Below are positions 23,137 through 34,268 of a stretch of DNA of 64,000 nt, in pieces. Made by a program: the position numbers and the translations under genes. The stretch covers positions 10,062,001 through 10,126,000 of the forward strand of contig JAWHQI010000070.1 in assembly GCA_033032865.1 (NCBI GenBank), in the 5' to 3' direction. Positions within the stretch are counted from its first letter, which is position 1. The number at the start of each line of letters is the position of its first letter. The notes under the pieces are model-generated. The model was not told the DNA's origin and searched no databases. It worked only from the letters and a program-made list of their open reading frames with translations. This DNA is from Dactylorhiza incarnata. Taxonomy: Eukaryota; Streptophyta; Magnoliopsida; Asparagales; Orchidaceae.

Positions 23137-24264
23137 TGTACAACCCCGATATTCGCCGAGCATACTCCCGAAGGCTCGTTGGAGCATCATGGTAGCATCG
23201 ACCCATGTAGGAAGGGAGGTAGAGACAAGGGGGACGAGCGGTGAGGGAGGAGGCCTCCCGCTTACCCAGCCTATATAGAGGAGCGAGAGGTAGAGGGACA
23301 GGTCCCCCGCTCCCATCTAGGGGGGCGAGCCCGGGCTGCTGCCCGGGGAGCTCGCCCCCGCTCCCAGCGAGGGGGGCGAGCCCGGGCTGCTGCCCGGGGA
23401 GCTCGCCCCCGCTCCCAGCTAGGGGGGCGAGTCCGGGCTGCCGCCCGGGGAGCTCGCCCCCGCTCCCAGCTAGGGGGGCGAGGCCGGGCTGCCGCCCGGG
23501 GAGCTCGCCCCCGCTCCCAGCTAGGGGGGCGAGCCCGGGCTGCCGCCCGGGGAGCTCGCCCCCGCTCCCAGCTAGAGGGGCGAGCCCGGGCTGCCGCCCG
23601 GGGAGCTCGCCACCGCTCCCAGCTAGGGGTGCGAGCCCGGGTTGCTGCCCGGGGGCTCGCCCCGACTCCCATCCCGTAGGGGGGCGAGCTCAGGAGAGCA
23701 TTCGGTCTGCGTTTAGCGTCGTGGAACGGCGGGATTTGGCTATTCGCAGTCCAGTTTTGGCTATTCGCAGTCCAGTGGTCTGCGTTTAGCGCTTCAGAAC
23801 AGCGGGATTTGGCTATTCGCAGTCCAGTTTTGGCTATTCGCAGTCCAGTGGTCTGCGTTTAGCGCTTCAGAACAGCGGGATTTGGCTGTTTGCAGTCCAG
23901 TTTTGGCTATTCGCAGTCCAGATCCGAAAAACCTATAAATAGGACCAAGGGGGCACCATTGGAGAGGATCTCATTCTAGGCTAGCTCTCTCCCTCTCTCT
24001 CTCCCTCCCCAAGTCTCTCTAGGGGGGTGAGGAGAGCCTCCAGTGGTGCCCAAGCTTAGTAGTGGCTTGGGAGGGGAAGTTCCTAAGGGGCTTCCGGGTA
24101 TGTGGCGGGACCTCCCCACTAAGCCCTTGGTCCAGTTCTTAGTTCCGACACCTTCAACCTAGAGCTCTCCCTTGGGGGAAGTAAGGGTTGGTCGCCCCTC
24201 AGCTTGCTGAGGGCCCCGAACTCCACAGAGACCAAGTCTTGTTCGCAAGATTTCGGTTTCAACA
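23137..24264 (+). repeat. Element F 3' LTR
   Basis: The LTR is 1128 bp, equal in length to the 5' LTR. I see five single-base differences, four of them in the 51-bp hairpin array. TATA box at 23933-23943. Confidence 0.9.
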
Positions 24265-24283
24265 GGGAGGTAATTGTGGGCGG

Positions 24284-24545
24284 ATATATATATATATTCT
24301 CACAGTTATATATATGAGTATATATAAGTTTTATGCGTATAAATTTTTTCTTATATATGTATATATATAAAGTTAAACATATAATTAAATATACTTATAC
24401 ATATAATTACATATAATTATACGTATAATTATACATATAATTATACATATAATTATTCATATAATTATATATATAATAATACTTATACAATTAAGAAATT
24501 ATACTTATATATATATATAATTAAACTTATATAAGTATACATATA
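24284..24545. repeat. AT-rich promoter-region repeat of the B 5' LTR
   Basis: (AT)7 is followed by many ATATAATTATAC-type short repeats. The matching part of the 3' LTR starts with (AT)16 at 30421-30452. It precedes the GC-rich transcribed leader, so it probably contains the TATA element. Confidence 0.75.
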
Positions 24546-27500
24546 AGCCATTTTTTCATTCTCCCCTTCCGGATAACCCCCATTTCCCCCGTGAAGTCGG
24601 CGAGTCGCGGAGTTAGGGCTTGCGTCGGTCGGTCTCGAGCGGCGCCGGAGCCATTGGGGAGAAGGATCGCGGTCGCCGGGGTTCGTCTACGTCGCCGGAG
24701 CGGGGTTGTGGTGTGTTCCCGTTGGAGTCGGCGGCGGTGGTGAGGTCCTCCCGTCGTGGTTTGCACTTCATCGTGTGGTGTCGCTTCCGAATCTGAGGCA
24801 AGGAAATACTTCTTCCTCTTCTCCTCCATCTCCTTTTTTTGCTCTGCCTAACCAAGCTTGGCCATGATTGTTGAGTTATGCATGCCCTATCTGATCATTG
24901 GTATTCAGATAAAATCTTCAGGTTATTATGCTAATAAAATCTTCAGGTTATTATGCCCTACTTGGTAATTGGTTTCTCCCAGGTTTTTATGCTAAGCGTC
25001 CTAGTTTATATGCTAACAAAATCTTCAAGTTATGTATACCCTGCTCAGTTTTCGGATTCTCCCAGGTTATGTGCACCAAAAATTCTAGTTATATGTATGT
25101 GTGCACAACAAAAATTCTGGTTATACGTATGTTTCATGTTAACTAGTTTCTGATATAAATTTCCTTGGGAGTTTTATGCTAAAAAAAACAAACTTCCTGA
25201 TCAAATGGCTAATATATGCTTAGCCTATTGCTTAAACATTGGGTATTATTATGTTAGAAATTTCTGATTTATTGGGTGTCTTTGCCTTTAGAAACCTGTT
25301 GGGAGGGGGCTGCTATATGTTTATATAATTTGCCATATCAAGGGCCGCTGTATTTGGCTCCGGTTGAATTATTTTGGGGTGGCTGCATTCGGAGCTATCA
25401 GAAATTTCTGTTTTCTCTTTTTTTCTTTCCTGGGGCGGCTGCTATGCTTGGTCCTAGGCTCGGTTTCGTTGGGGCTGGTGTGTACAATCCAAGTTAGGAG
25501 CTGCTTTACATTATTCTTGCTTGGTTTTGTCTTTGGGGCTGCCTTATTGATGTAGTATTGGGGGGGCTGCTCCTTGAAATTCGGGGCTGCGGTTATGAAT
25601 TTAATTAGGGGTTTGTTTCTTATTAGTTTAATTGAGGGGGCTGCTATATATTTATGTACACTCCCTTTCTTGTTGAGGGGTGGGGCTGCTATATCTATGA
25701 CCCTCCTTCCCTTGTCAAGGGTGCTGCTTTATATCTATGGCTCTATTAGCTTCTTACCTATGGAGATATTCTTGCTATGTGACGTTTAATCGCCTTGGTT
25801 ATTTGGCCCTCGGTATAAGAAAATACGTTGTCATGTTCGACATTTATATTAAGATGTTGGTTAAATTATAAATTTTGCTCATAGTCTCGCGCTAGTAGCC
25901 TAGCTGTTGAGGTCACCTATTGCCTGTTCCCTTCTCTTTTAATCCTTTTCCCTGGTTTTCTGTGTAATCTGCATTTTTCTTCTGAATATTTTAACCCCTT
26001 TCCGATTCAGTCTTCCATGTAGTTTTTGTGTTAACTTTCTCAGTGAAGGGTAATGCTTCCTCTTCACTGTCTTAGCAATCTGATTGAATGTAAATATTTC
26101 TTTTTTTAGAGGTTGTGGGCTGCATATAACGGTGCTTCTCCTTAATGACTCTGTTTCTTGAAGCTTAGTTATACTAGGCTCTCTTGATGGTCGTGTCCTT
26201 CAGGTAGTAGTAGTCCCCTTGGCTTGATTTTGCTGGGTGATTGAAAGTCCTTTATTTCAGTCGTTTCTTCTTCCTTGTTTGCCTAACCTATTGAATTTAG
26301 GTTAGTGGCTGTTGTGTTTTCCTTTTTGGGGTCTTATTGGTGTTCTGGGTTCTTGATTCCTGCTGTCATCCCCTTGGAATCTGGATAGCTTCTATACCTG
26401 TTTAGTTATGCTACCAGGTAGTCTGATAAGACTTCCCTAGGTTTCGAAAAGTTTGCTCGCCCTAAGATCGTGCAATTTCTTCTTCTGCATCTTCTTTAAT
26501 GAAGTTTCCCGTCGACTTTGATATAACTCTTTCTCGTCGACTTTGATATAAGTCTTTCTCTTCGACCTCGATATAAGTCCTTCTCGTCGATTTCTTTGCT
26601 TATTCAGAATTGTTTCCTCATATATTATATGTTCTTTCGCCGGGTGATCCCGGGTATCTTAAGCGATGTTATCAAGCATTTTAGTCTTTTCGTTGAGACT
26701 TTTTAGATGAAGCTATGCTTTATTCTTTGATTTGTCCGATATTTGATTGGTGACTGGTTATGGTATTGTTTCGTGCCTTATTCGTCGTATTGTTAGGAGA
26801 AGTTCGTTGGGAGTCAAGTTTGGACTCGCCAAGTGTTTTTAAATGAATTGTTGAGTAGTGTTTATTTCTTTGTGACCCTATCCTTGGGGTGTTATGGTGC
26901 TGATATCTCGGGTTACGTTCCGTGTCTTAATTGAAACTTAATTTGATTATTTAGAACCTTTGTCATAAGCCTTGCACGGTGGGTAGTTTTGGGTGGCAGT
27001 GGATAGAGTACCACCACCCGAATTTGGTTTTTGGGTGGCAGTGGATAAAGGACCACGGCTCGGTTTTGGGTTGCGGGCGTTAGTGGAAGATACCACCATC
27101 GCAGTACCTTCTTTTGGGGGACGCTTTTCCCTCGAGTTGATCAGTCTCAAGTTCTTAAGCACATATGCTTATATATGTGTATTATGATATTATATGTATG
27201 ACCATCACCTCTGATCCGTAATGGCGGACACGTGGTGGGCTTTGATTGTGTTGACTATTACATTCTGGTGCAGGTTTTTCTTCTTACCGAGTGCACTCGT
27301 TTGAGCTGGCTCGGGTTGTTGTAAGATTATAGATATTTATCTGCTTAGTTTTCTTTTCTGCACTCTCTTATTGCTAATCTTGGTTTTCTTGCACCCTTTT
27401 GGGCTGAGGCATTCTATTCTTATGAATGTCTTAGGTTCAGGTCTTTAGTTTCCACAGGTGTTAGAGCAGCGTCATTCAGGTCTCCTGTCGAGGCCCTTCC

Positions 27501-28096
27501 CCTCTTCTAGGTAAGAGGCCGTTCTTTTTGTTGTTTTCCTTCTTCCCTGCGGGTTTGTGTCAGTTCTTGGCGCCCGTATGACTTTTATCTTTAGATCACT
27601 TGCTAGTAGTATTGTTGTTACTTTTGAGTTGTTTACCTACTTGCTCTCTGGGAAGCTTTATGCTTGGATGCATTAGATACTTTATTGATATAAAAATGTT
27701 AACCTTGCATATCATGATTTTTAATAAATGTCATATATTTTGAAAATTGTAGAAAATCCTTTCTTACTATACTAAGCATAGATATGTGCATATCATTTCT
27801 GGATGTTTATTTTCATGCTCATGTAGGCTAAAAACAAACCTATTTTCCGCTACGTATGTATAGATTTCTACTTGTGGACTAGATGATCCACCAGACCGAG
27901 GGACGCGGTCTTAAACTAAAATGAAAGAAAATCTCTCTTTTAATCCGAACACATATTTGTCTTTTATAAAATTATCGTAAGGAGTGTTGCCTAAGCGTCT
28001 GTAGTCGTCTCCTGCAGGCGTGGCATCACGACGCGTATTTTCCCCTTGCTCTGATAATATGTATTATATTCGTGGGAAAATGCGAGTTGTGACAGT

Positions 28097-28104
28097 TGGT
28101 ATCA
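28097..28104 (+). other. Element B primer binding site
   Basis: TGGTATCA lies two bases after the LTR end GTTGTGACA and is complementary to the 3' end of initiator tRNA-Met. The following bases (GTGGGAG) depart from the tRNA match seen in element A. Confidence 0.8.
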
Positions 28105-28260
28105 GTGGGAGGTTAGCCGGGTTGCTGTGATAGTCTGGTTGGCCCGGTTAACCGCCTGCTGAGAATCGTCATTCATCGCATACACACACCGAAGGGTCAT
28201 CAGTATGTCTTGGCTGAAGCATGAACACTACACTCATAGCATGATAAGAAGTATACGGGG

Positions 28261-28434
28261 CATATTATGTAGTATGAGATGCATAATATGTGTTTGTATA
28301 TGGATCCTCATAGGTGACAACATACGACTGTTATGTAGTATGAGATGCATAACGTTGGTCGCATGCGTGTCCATTAGATTTTCTTTTTCTTTGCACGTGA
28401 TAATATGTAGTATGGGATGCATAAGACCGCATGT
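28261..28434 (+). ncRNA. Three leader stem-loops of element B
   Basis: Three stem-loops at 28261-28290, 28321-28365 and 28393-28434 share the loop TAGTATGAGATG or TAGTATGGGATG. The first has a perfect 9-bp stem (CATATTATG with CATAATATG). The second has outer arms CATACGAC and GTCGCATG with one mismatch. The same trio occurs in A and C. It lies in the transcribed leader between primer site and gag, where packaging or dimerisation signals are expected. That role is an inference. Confidence 0.6.
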
Positions 28435-28790
28435 GTACGCCGCTCATAGCATGCATTAAGGCCTTTTTTAGATTGCATAGCACTGCATATGCATCATAAC
28501 ATAGCATTGGCACACGTGCCAAGCTTAAGACATACATGATGACGCTCATACACACATGATTTGGAATAAAATTTGGCATTCATGCATTATTTTATATGCA
28601 CAGAAGTTGATAGGATGATGGTGTATCATCGTAAGTTTAGCATAACATCATTTCATAAATTCCCAGAGTAAGGTAATAGCAAGAACAAGTATCTACTCTT
28701 TCCTGGTCTGTATCGAGTTAGGAAATTCTAGTTCCTAGCTGTTGTGTCTTAAGCTGGGTGTATTGTGGTGTTCGTTCGTAATTGCATTCG

Positions 28791-28930
28791 ATGACTCTAG
28801 AGCGTCGTGCGTCGGAGTCGGCTCTCCGGTTAGAGGGGGATCCCTTAGGTGCGGTTAGTGAGGCGGTGACTAAGGAGTTGCGTCAGAGTATCGAGGCGTT
28901 GTTGAGGCAAATGGTTGCGAAACAAGCACA
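28791..28930 (+). pseudogene. Element B gag start (remnant)
   Basis: The frame begins MTLERRASESALRLEGD and continues with LRQSIEALLRQMVAKQAQ. It matches the N-termini of gag in A (MARKRVATRS) and C (MDSRRRPANP), including the ALTRQMVAMQ-like helix. The capsid and zinc-knuckle parts are missing, and the sequence passes within about 100 bp to the protease region. A deletion therefore removed most of gag. Confidence 0.75.
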
Positions 28931-29029
28931 GTTTTTCTGCCTAGGTGATTTCAGGTTAGATTCTAATCTAACTCATAGCTTTCAACGTTTGTACTAGATT
29001 GTTTTCGCTCGATTAGTTGCGTATCCAAT

Positions 29030-30000
29030 TTTATAGGAGAATTTAAGGTAAAGAACCGTTAGGCGCGCGTCCTTCTCGATTCTGGTGCTACCCACTCGTT
29101 CGTGGCTAGGACTTTTATAGAGCGTCGTAGTTGACCCTCGTTTCGATTGGCGATCCGTTTAATGTTAAGTTCCCCTCTGGTGGCTCTGTGGCGTCGAATT
29201 AGGGTATCTAGGGTTTTCCTACCCTCTTAGGTGGATTCATAGCTTTTGCTAATCTTAAGGTGCTAGACCTGGAGTTTTCGTTGCGATTTTGAGTTTGGGC
29301 TGGTGGTCCAGGTTTGATGTTGTTATCCAACGCAAGGTATAGCGTTTGGTCCTTAAGCTGGACATCGGTCAACCCTCGAGCCTGTTTGGCTTTCCGCGCA
29401 ATGTTTCTCTGATTTTTTTTCGCGGTGTGTGCTCAGAGCCTTTATTATCTGGTTGTTTTGCCTACCTTGTTTCTATGTTAGAAACTGGTAGCAGTTTGCC
29501 GGGTATCGAAGATTTTTTTTCCTGTGGTGCGAGAGTTCGCTGATGTCTTCGCCATTAACCTCCATGTTTTTCTGCCTGTGAGAGTTGAGGAGTTTATTTC
29601 TGACCTCGAGCCGGGTACTTGTCCTATTGCTAAGACACCGTACCCTTTGGCCCCGCGTGTGTTGCGAGAGTTGCGTACTCCGATAGATGAGTGGTTGCAG
29701 TGTGGCTTATTTTGGCCTAGATCCTCGCCCTGGAGTGCTCCTGTCTTGTTCGTGAAGAAGAAAGGTAGTTTGGTGAGATTGTGTATCAATTGTCGAGAGC
29801 TGATCAAGATGACCATCAAGAACAGGTATCCGTTGCCTCAGATTGATGATTTGCTTGATCAGTTGCGTGGTAGTTCAGTGTTTTCGAAGATTTATCTTCG
29901 TTTAGGCTACCATTAGTTGAGGATCCGCGAGTCGGATGTTCCGCAGTTTGCTTTCTGTTCTCGGCTAGGACATTTCGAGTTCTTGGTAATGTCCTGTTCC
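29030..30000 (+). pseudogene. Element B protease-RT remnant
   Basis: Protease remnants (EFKVKNR, LLDSGATHSFVAR) are followed by an RT N-terminal region. It includes [54 protein letters not shown] and [10 protein letters not shown] stop follows LGYH, and frameshifts separate protease from RT. The coding stops before the FIDD catalytic motif, and everything from there through the chromodomain has been deleted. The element could move only with outside enzymes. Homology to 35517-36854 is plain. Confidence 0.85.
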
Positions 30001-30141
30001 TTTGGGTAATCTTATCCGCATCTACTTTCCTAGCCCTTTTCGGCTAGCGTTTCTATCTAGCGAGTGCAGGCTTACCTCTCCCTTGCCTTTTCATTCTTTT
30101 GTATTCTAAGTTTCGGTTCTAAGTTTCGGGACGAAACTTTT

Positions 30142-30156
30142 GTTAGGAGGAGTGGT
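30142..30156 (+). other. Element B polypurine tract
   Basis: GTTAGGAGGAGTGGT sits directly before the 3' LTR and follows GGGACGAAACTTTT, the usual chromovirus arrangement. Confidence 0.75.
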
Positions 30157-30417
30157 TGTAACGCCCCAGATTTTCTTATATTTATTTTAAAAGGGAATAA
30201 TAATAATCATTCTAAAATGAAATATTAGTTCGAAGCTCTGATGTGAGGGCGTTACCATTCCGGAAACGTCGTCGTCGTCGTCCGCCGTTTTTGTTTCTAG
30301 AAAGAGGCTTATGCGGGTATATGTATAAATATATATAGATGTATATATTTGTGTATATAGGGTCTCGTATAAGTAAGTTTGTGCAATCGTGTTTTCTTAT
30401 AGGGAGGTAATTGTGGG

Positions 30418-30454
<37 letters not shown>

Positions 30455-31574
30455 TCACAGTTATATATATGAGTATATATAAGTTTTATGCGTATAAATT
30501 TTTTCTTATATATGTATATATATAAGTTATACATATAATTAAATATAATTATACATATAATTACATATAATTATACGTATAATTATACATATAATTATTC
30601 ATATAATTATATATATATAATAATACTTATACAATTAAGAAATTATACTTATATATATATAATTAAACTTATATAAGTATACATATAAGCCATTTTTTCA
30701 TTCTCCCCTTCCCGATAACCCCCATTTCCCCCGTGAAGTCGGCGAGTCGCGGAGTTAGGGCTTGCGTCGGTCGGTCTCGAGCGGCGCCGGAGCCGTTGGG
30801 GAGAAGGATCGTGGTCGCCGGGGTTCGTCTACGTCGCTGGAGCGGGGTTGTGGTGTGTTCCCGTTGGAGTCGGCGGCGGTGGTGAGGTCCTCCCGTCGTG
30901 GTTTGCACTTCATCGTGTGGTGTCGCTTCCGAATCCGAGGCAAGGAAATACTTCTTCCTCTTCTCCTCCATCTCCTTTTTTTGCTCTGCCTAACCAAGCT
31001 TGGCCATGATTGTTGAGTTATGCATGCCCTATCTGATCATTGGTATTCGGATAAAATCTTCAGGTTATTATGCTAATAAAATCTTCAGGTTATTATGCCC
31101 TACTTGGTAATTGGTTTCTCCCAGGTTTTTATGCTAAGCGTCCTAGTTTATATGCTAACAAAATCTTCAAGTTATGTATGCCCTGCTCGGTTTTTGGATT
31201 CTCCCAGGTTATGTGCACCAAAAATTCTAGTTATATGTATGTGTGCACAACAAAAATTCTGGTTATACGTATGTTTCATGTTAACTAGTTTCTGATATAA
31301 ATTTCCTTGGGAGTTTTATGCTAAAAAAAAACAAACTTCCTGATCAAATGGCAAATGTATGCTTAGCCTGTTGCTTATACATTGGGTATTATTATGTTAG
31401 AAATTTCTGATTTATTGGGTGTCTTTGCCTTTAGAAACCTGTTGGGAGGGGGCTGCTATATGTTTATATAATTTGCCACATCAAGGGCCGGTGTATTTGG
31501 CTCCGGTTGAATTATTTTGGGGTGGCTGCATTCGGAGCTAACAGAAATTTCTGTTTTCTCTTTTTTTCTTTCCT

Positions 31575-31602
31575 GGGGGGGGGGGGGGGGGGGGGGGGGG
31601 GG
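31575..31602 (+). repeat. Poly-G tract of 28 in the B 3' LTR
   Basis: Twenty-eight consecutive G replace CCTGGGGCGGCTGC of the 5' LTR (near 25431). The tract precedes GGCTGCT. Confidence 0.9.
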
Positions 31603-31721
31603 CTGCTATGCTTGGTCCTAGGCTCGGTTTCGTTGGGGCGGGTTTGTACAATCCAAGTTAGGAGCTGCTTTACATTATTCTTGCTTGGTTTTGTCTTTGG
31701 GGCTGCCTTATTGATGTAGTG

Positions 31722-31723
<2 letters not shown>

Positions 31724-31756
<33 letters not shown>
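31724..31756 (+). repeat. Poly-G tract of 33 in the B 3' LTR
   Basis: Thirty-three consecutive G replace seven G in the 5' LTR (near 25560). The tract directly precedes CTGCTCC. Confidence 0.9.
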
Positions 31757-34268
31757 CTGCTCCTTGAAATTCGGGGCTGCGGTTATGAATTTAATTAGGG
31801 GTTTGTTTCTTATTTGTTTAATTGAGGGGGCTGCTATATATTTATGTACACTCCCTTTCTTATTGAGGGGTGGGGCTGCTATATCTATGACCCTCCTTCC
31901 CTTGTCGAGGGGGCTGCTTTATATCTATGGCTCTATTAGCTTCTTACCTATGGAGATATTCTTGCTATGTGACGTTTAATCGCCTTGGTTATTTGGCCCT
32001 GGGTATAAGAAAATACGTTGTCATGTTCGACATTTATATTTAGATGTTGGTTAAATTATAAATTTTGCTCATAGTCTCGCACTAGTAGCCTAGCTGTTGA
32101 GGTCACCTATTGCCTGTTCCCTTCTCTTTTAATCCTTTTCCCTGGTTTTCTATGTAATCTGCATTTTTCTTCTGAGTACTTTAACCCCTTTCCCACTCAG
32201 TCTTCCATGTAGTTTTTGTGTTAACTTTCTCAGTGAAGGGTAATGCTTCCTCTTCACTGTCTTAGCAATCTGATTGAATGTAAAGATTTCTTTTTTTTAG
32301 AGGTTGTGGGCTGCATATAGCGGTCCTTCTCCTTAATGACTCTGTTTCTTGAAGCTTAGTTATACTAGGCTCTCTTGATGGTCGTGTCCTTCAGGTAGTA
32401 GTAGTCCCCTTGGCTTGATTTTGCTGGGTGATTGAAAGTCCTTTATTTCAGTCCTTTCTTCTTCCTTGTTTGCCTAACCTGTTGAATTTAGGTTAGTGGC
32501 TGTTGTGTTTTCCTTTTTGGGGTCTTATTGGTGTTCTGGGTTCTTGATTCCTGCTGTCATCCCCTTGGAATCTGGATAGCTTCTATACCTATTTAGTTAT
32601 GCTACCAGGTAGTCTGATAAGACTTCCCTAGGTTTAGAAAAGTTTGCTCGCCCTAAGATCGTGCAATTTCTTCTTCTGCTTCTTCTTTAATGAAGTTTCC
32701 CGTCGACTTTGATATAAGTCTTTCTCTTCGACCTCGATATAAGTCCTTCTCGTCGATTTCTTTGCTTATTCTGAATTGTTTCCTCATATATTATATGTCT
32801 TTCGCCGGGTGATCCCGGTTATCTTAAGCAATGTTATCAAGCATTTTAGTCTTTTCGTTGAGAATTTTTAGATGAAGCTATGCTTTATTCTTTGATTTGT
32901 CCGGTATTTGATTGGTGACTGGTTATGGTATTGTTTCGTGACTTATTCGTCGTATTGTTATGAGAAGTTCGTTGGTAGTCAAGTTTGGACTCGCCAAGTG
33001 TTTTCAAATGAATCGTTGAGTAGTGTTTATTTCTTTGTGACCCTATCCTTGGTGTGTTATGGTGCTGATATCTCGGGTTACGTTCCGTGTCTTAATTGAA
33101 ACTTAATTTGATTATTTAGAACCGTTGACTTAAGCCTTGCACGGTGGGTAGTTTTGGGTGGCAGTGGATAGAGTACCACCACCCGGATTTGGTTTTTGGG
33201 TGGCAGTGGATAAAGGACCACGGCTCGGTTTTGGGCTGCGGGCGTTAGTGGAAGATACCACCGTCGCAGTACCTTCTTTTGGGGGACGCTTTTCCCTCGA
33301 GCTGATCAGTCTCAAGTTCTTAAGCACATATGCTTATATATGTGTATTATGATATTATATGTATGACCATCACCTCTGAGATGTAATGGCGGACACGCGG
33401 TGGGATTTGATTGTGTTGACTATTACCTTCTGGTGCAGGCTTTTCTTCTTACCGAGTACACTCGTTTGAGCTGGCTCGGGTTGTTGTAAGATTATAGATA
33501 TTTATCTGTTTAGTTTTCTTTTCTGCACTCTCTTATTTCTCTTATTGCTAATCTTGGTTTTCTTGCACCCTTTTGGTCTGAGGCATTCTTTTCTTATGAA
33601 TATCTCAGGTTCAGGTCTTTAGCTGCCACAGGTGTTAGAGCAGCGTCGTTCAGGTCTCCTGCCGAGGCCCTTCCCATCTTCTAGGTAAGAGGCCGTTCTT
33701 TTTGTTGTGTTCCTTCTTCCCTGCGGGTTTGTGTCAGTTGTTGGCGCCCGTATGGCTTTTATCTTTAGATCACTTGCTAGTAGTGTTACTGTTACTTTTG
33801 AGTTGGTTACCTACTTGCTCTCTGGGAAGCTTTATGCTAGGATGCATTAGATACTTTATTGATATAAAAATGTCAACCTTGCATATCATGATTTTTAATA
33901 AATGTCACATATTTTGAAAATCGTAGAAAATCCTTTCTTACTATACTAAGCATAGATTTGTGCATACCATTTCTGGATGTTTATTTTCATGCTCATGTAG
34001 GATAAAAACAAACCTATTTTCCGCTACGTATGTATAGATTTCTACTTGTGGACTAGATGATCCACCAGACCGAGGGACGCGGTCTTAAGCTAAAATGAAA
34101 GAAAATCTCTCTTTTAATCCGAACACACATATGTCTTTTATAAAATTATCATAAGGATTGTTGCCTAAGCGTCTGTAGTCGTCACCTACAGGCGTGGCAT
34201 CACGACACGTATTTTCCCCTTGCTCTGATAATATGTATTATATTCGTGGGAAAATGCGGGTTGTGACA

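Larger units (their letters stand above)
18569..24264 (+). mobile_element. Element F: gag-only LTR retrotransposon (TR-GAG-like)
   Basis: The element starts TGTACAACC and ends TTTCAACA. A perfect GGGAG duplication (18564-18568, 24265-24269) flanks it, and the LTR of B closes up exactly around it. The two LTRs are both 1128 bp and differ at five places that I can see, so insertion is fairly recent. The internal region carries a gag-like ORF and three tandem arrays but no pol. This matches the terminal-repeat retrotransposons with only a gag domain (TR-GAG) described in plants. The base before its 3' LTR follows a purine run (23121-23134). I could not match its primer site to a tRNA. Confidence 0.85.
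18320..28094 (+). repeat. Element B 5' LTR, split by element F
   Basis: The segments 18320-18568 and 24270-28094 match 30157-34268. Without F and one copy of its target duplication the LTR is about 4.07 kb. It holds an AT-rich promoter region (24284-24545), a GC-rich transcribed leader and an array of GGGGCTGCT-type motifs (about 25305-25735). Open frames within it are shared LTR shadows, not genes. Confidence 0.9.
18320..34268 (+). mobile_element. Element B: internally deleted chromovirus with 4.1-kb LTRs
   Basis: The element starts TGTAACGCCCC and ends GTTGTGACA, and is flanked by a perfect GTCAG duplication (18315-18319 and 34269-34273). It lies inside the integrase of A. The 5' LTR is split by element F. 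The internal region is only about 2.06 kb and keeps primer site, leader, the gag start, protease and RT remnants and a polypurine tract. RNase H, integrase and chromodomain are gone. It is a sister of A and C by its leader and protein remnants. Confidence 0.9.
30157..34268 (+). repeat. Element B 3' LTR
   Basis: The LTR is 4112 bp and pairs with the split 5' LTR. It differs mainly by longer simple repeats: (AT)16 at 30421-30452, 28 G at 31575-31602 and 33 G at 31724-31756. The 5' LTR has short runs at these places. The GGGGCTGCT motif array lies at about 31445-31920. Confidence 0.9.

Noticed and set aside
24527..24855. Two overlapping minus-strand ORFs repeated at 30669-30997
   Set aside because: They are the same LTR segment of B in both copies, antisense to its transcript, and lie in GC-rich leader sequence.
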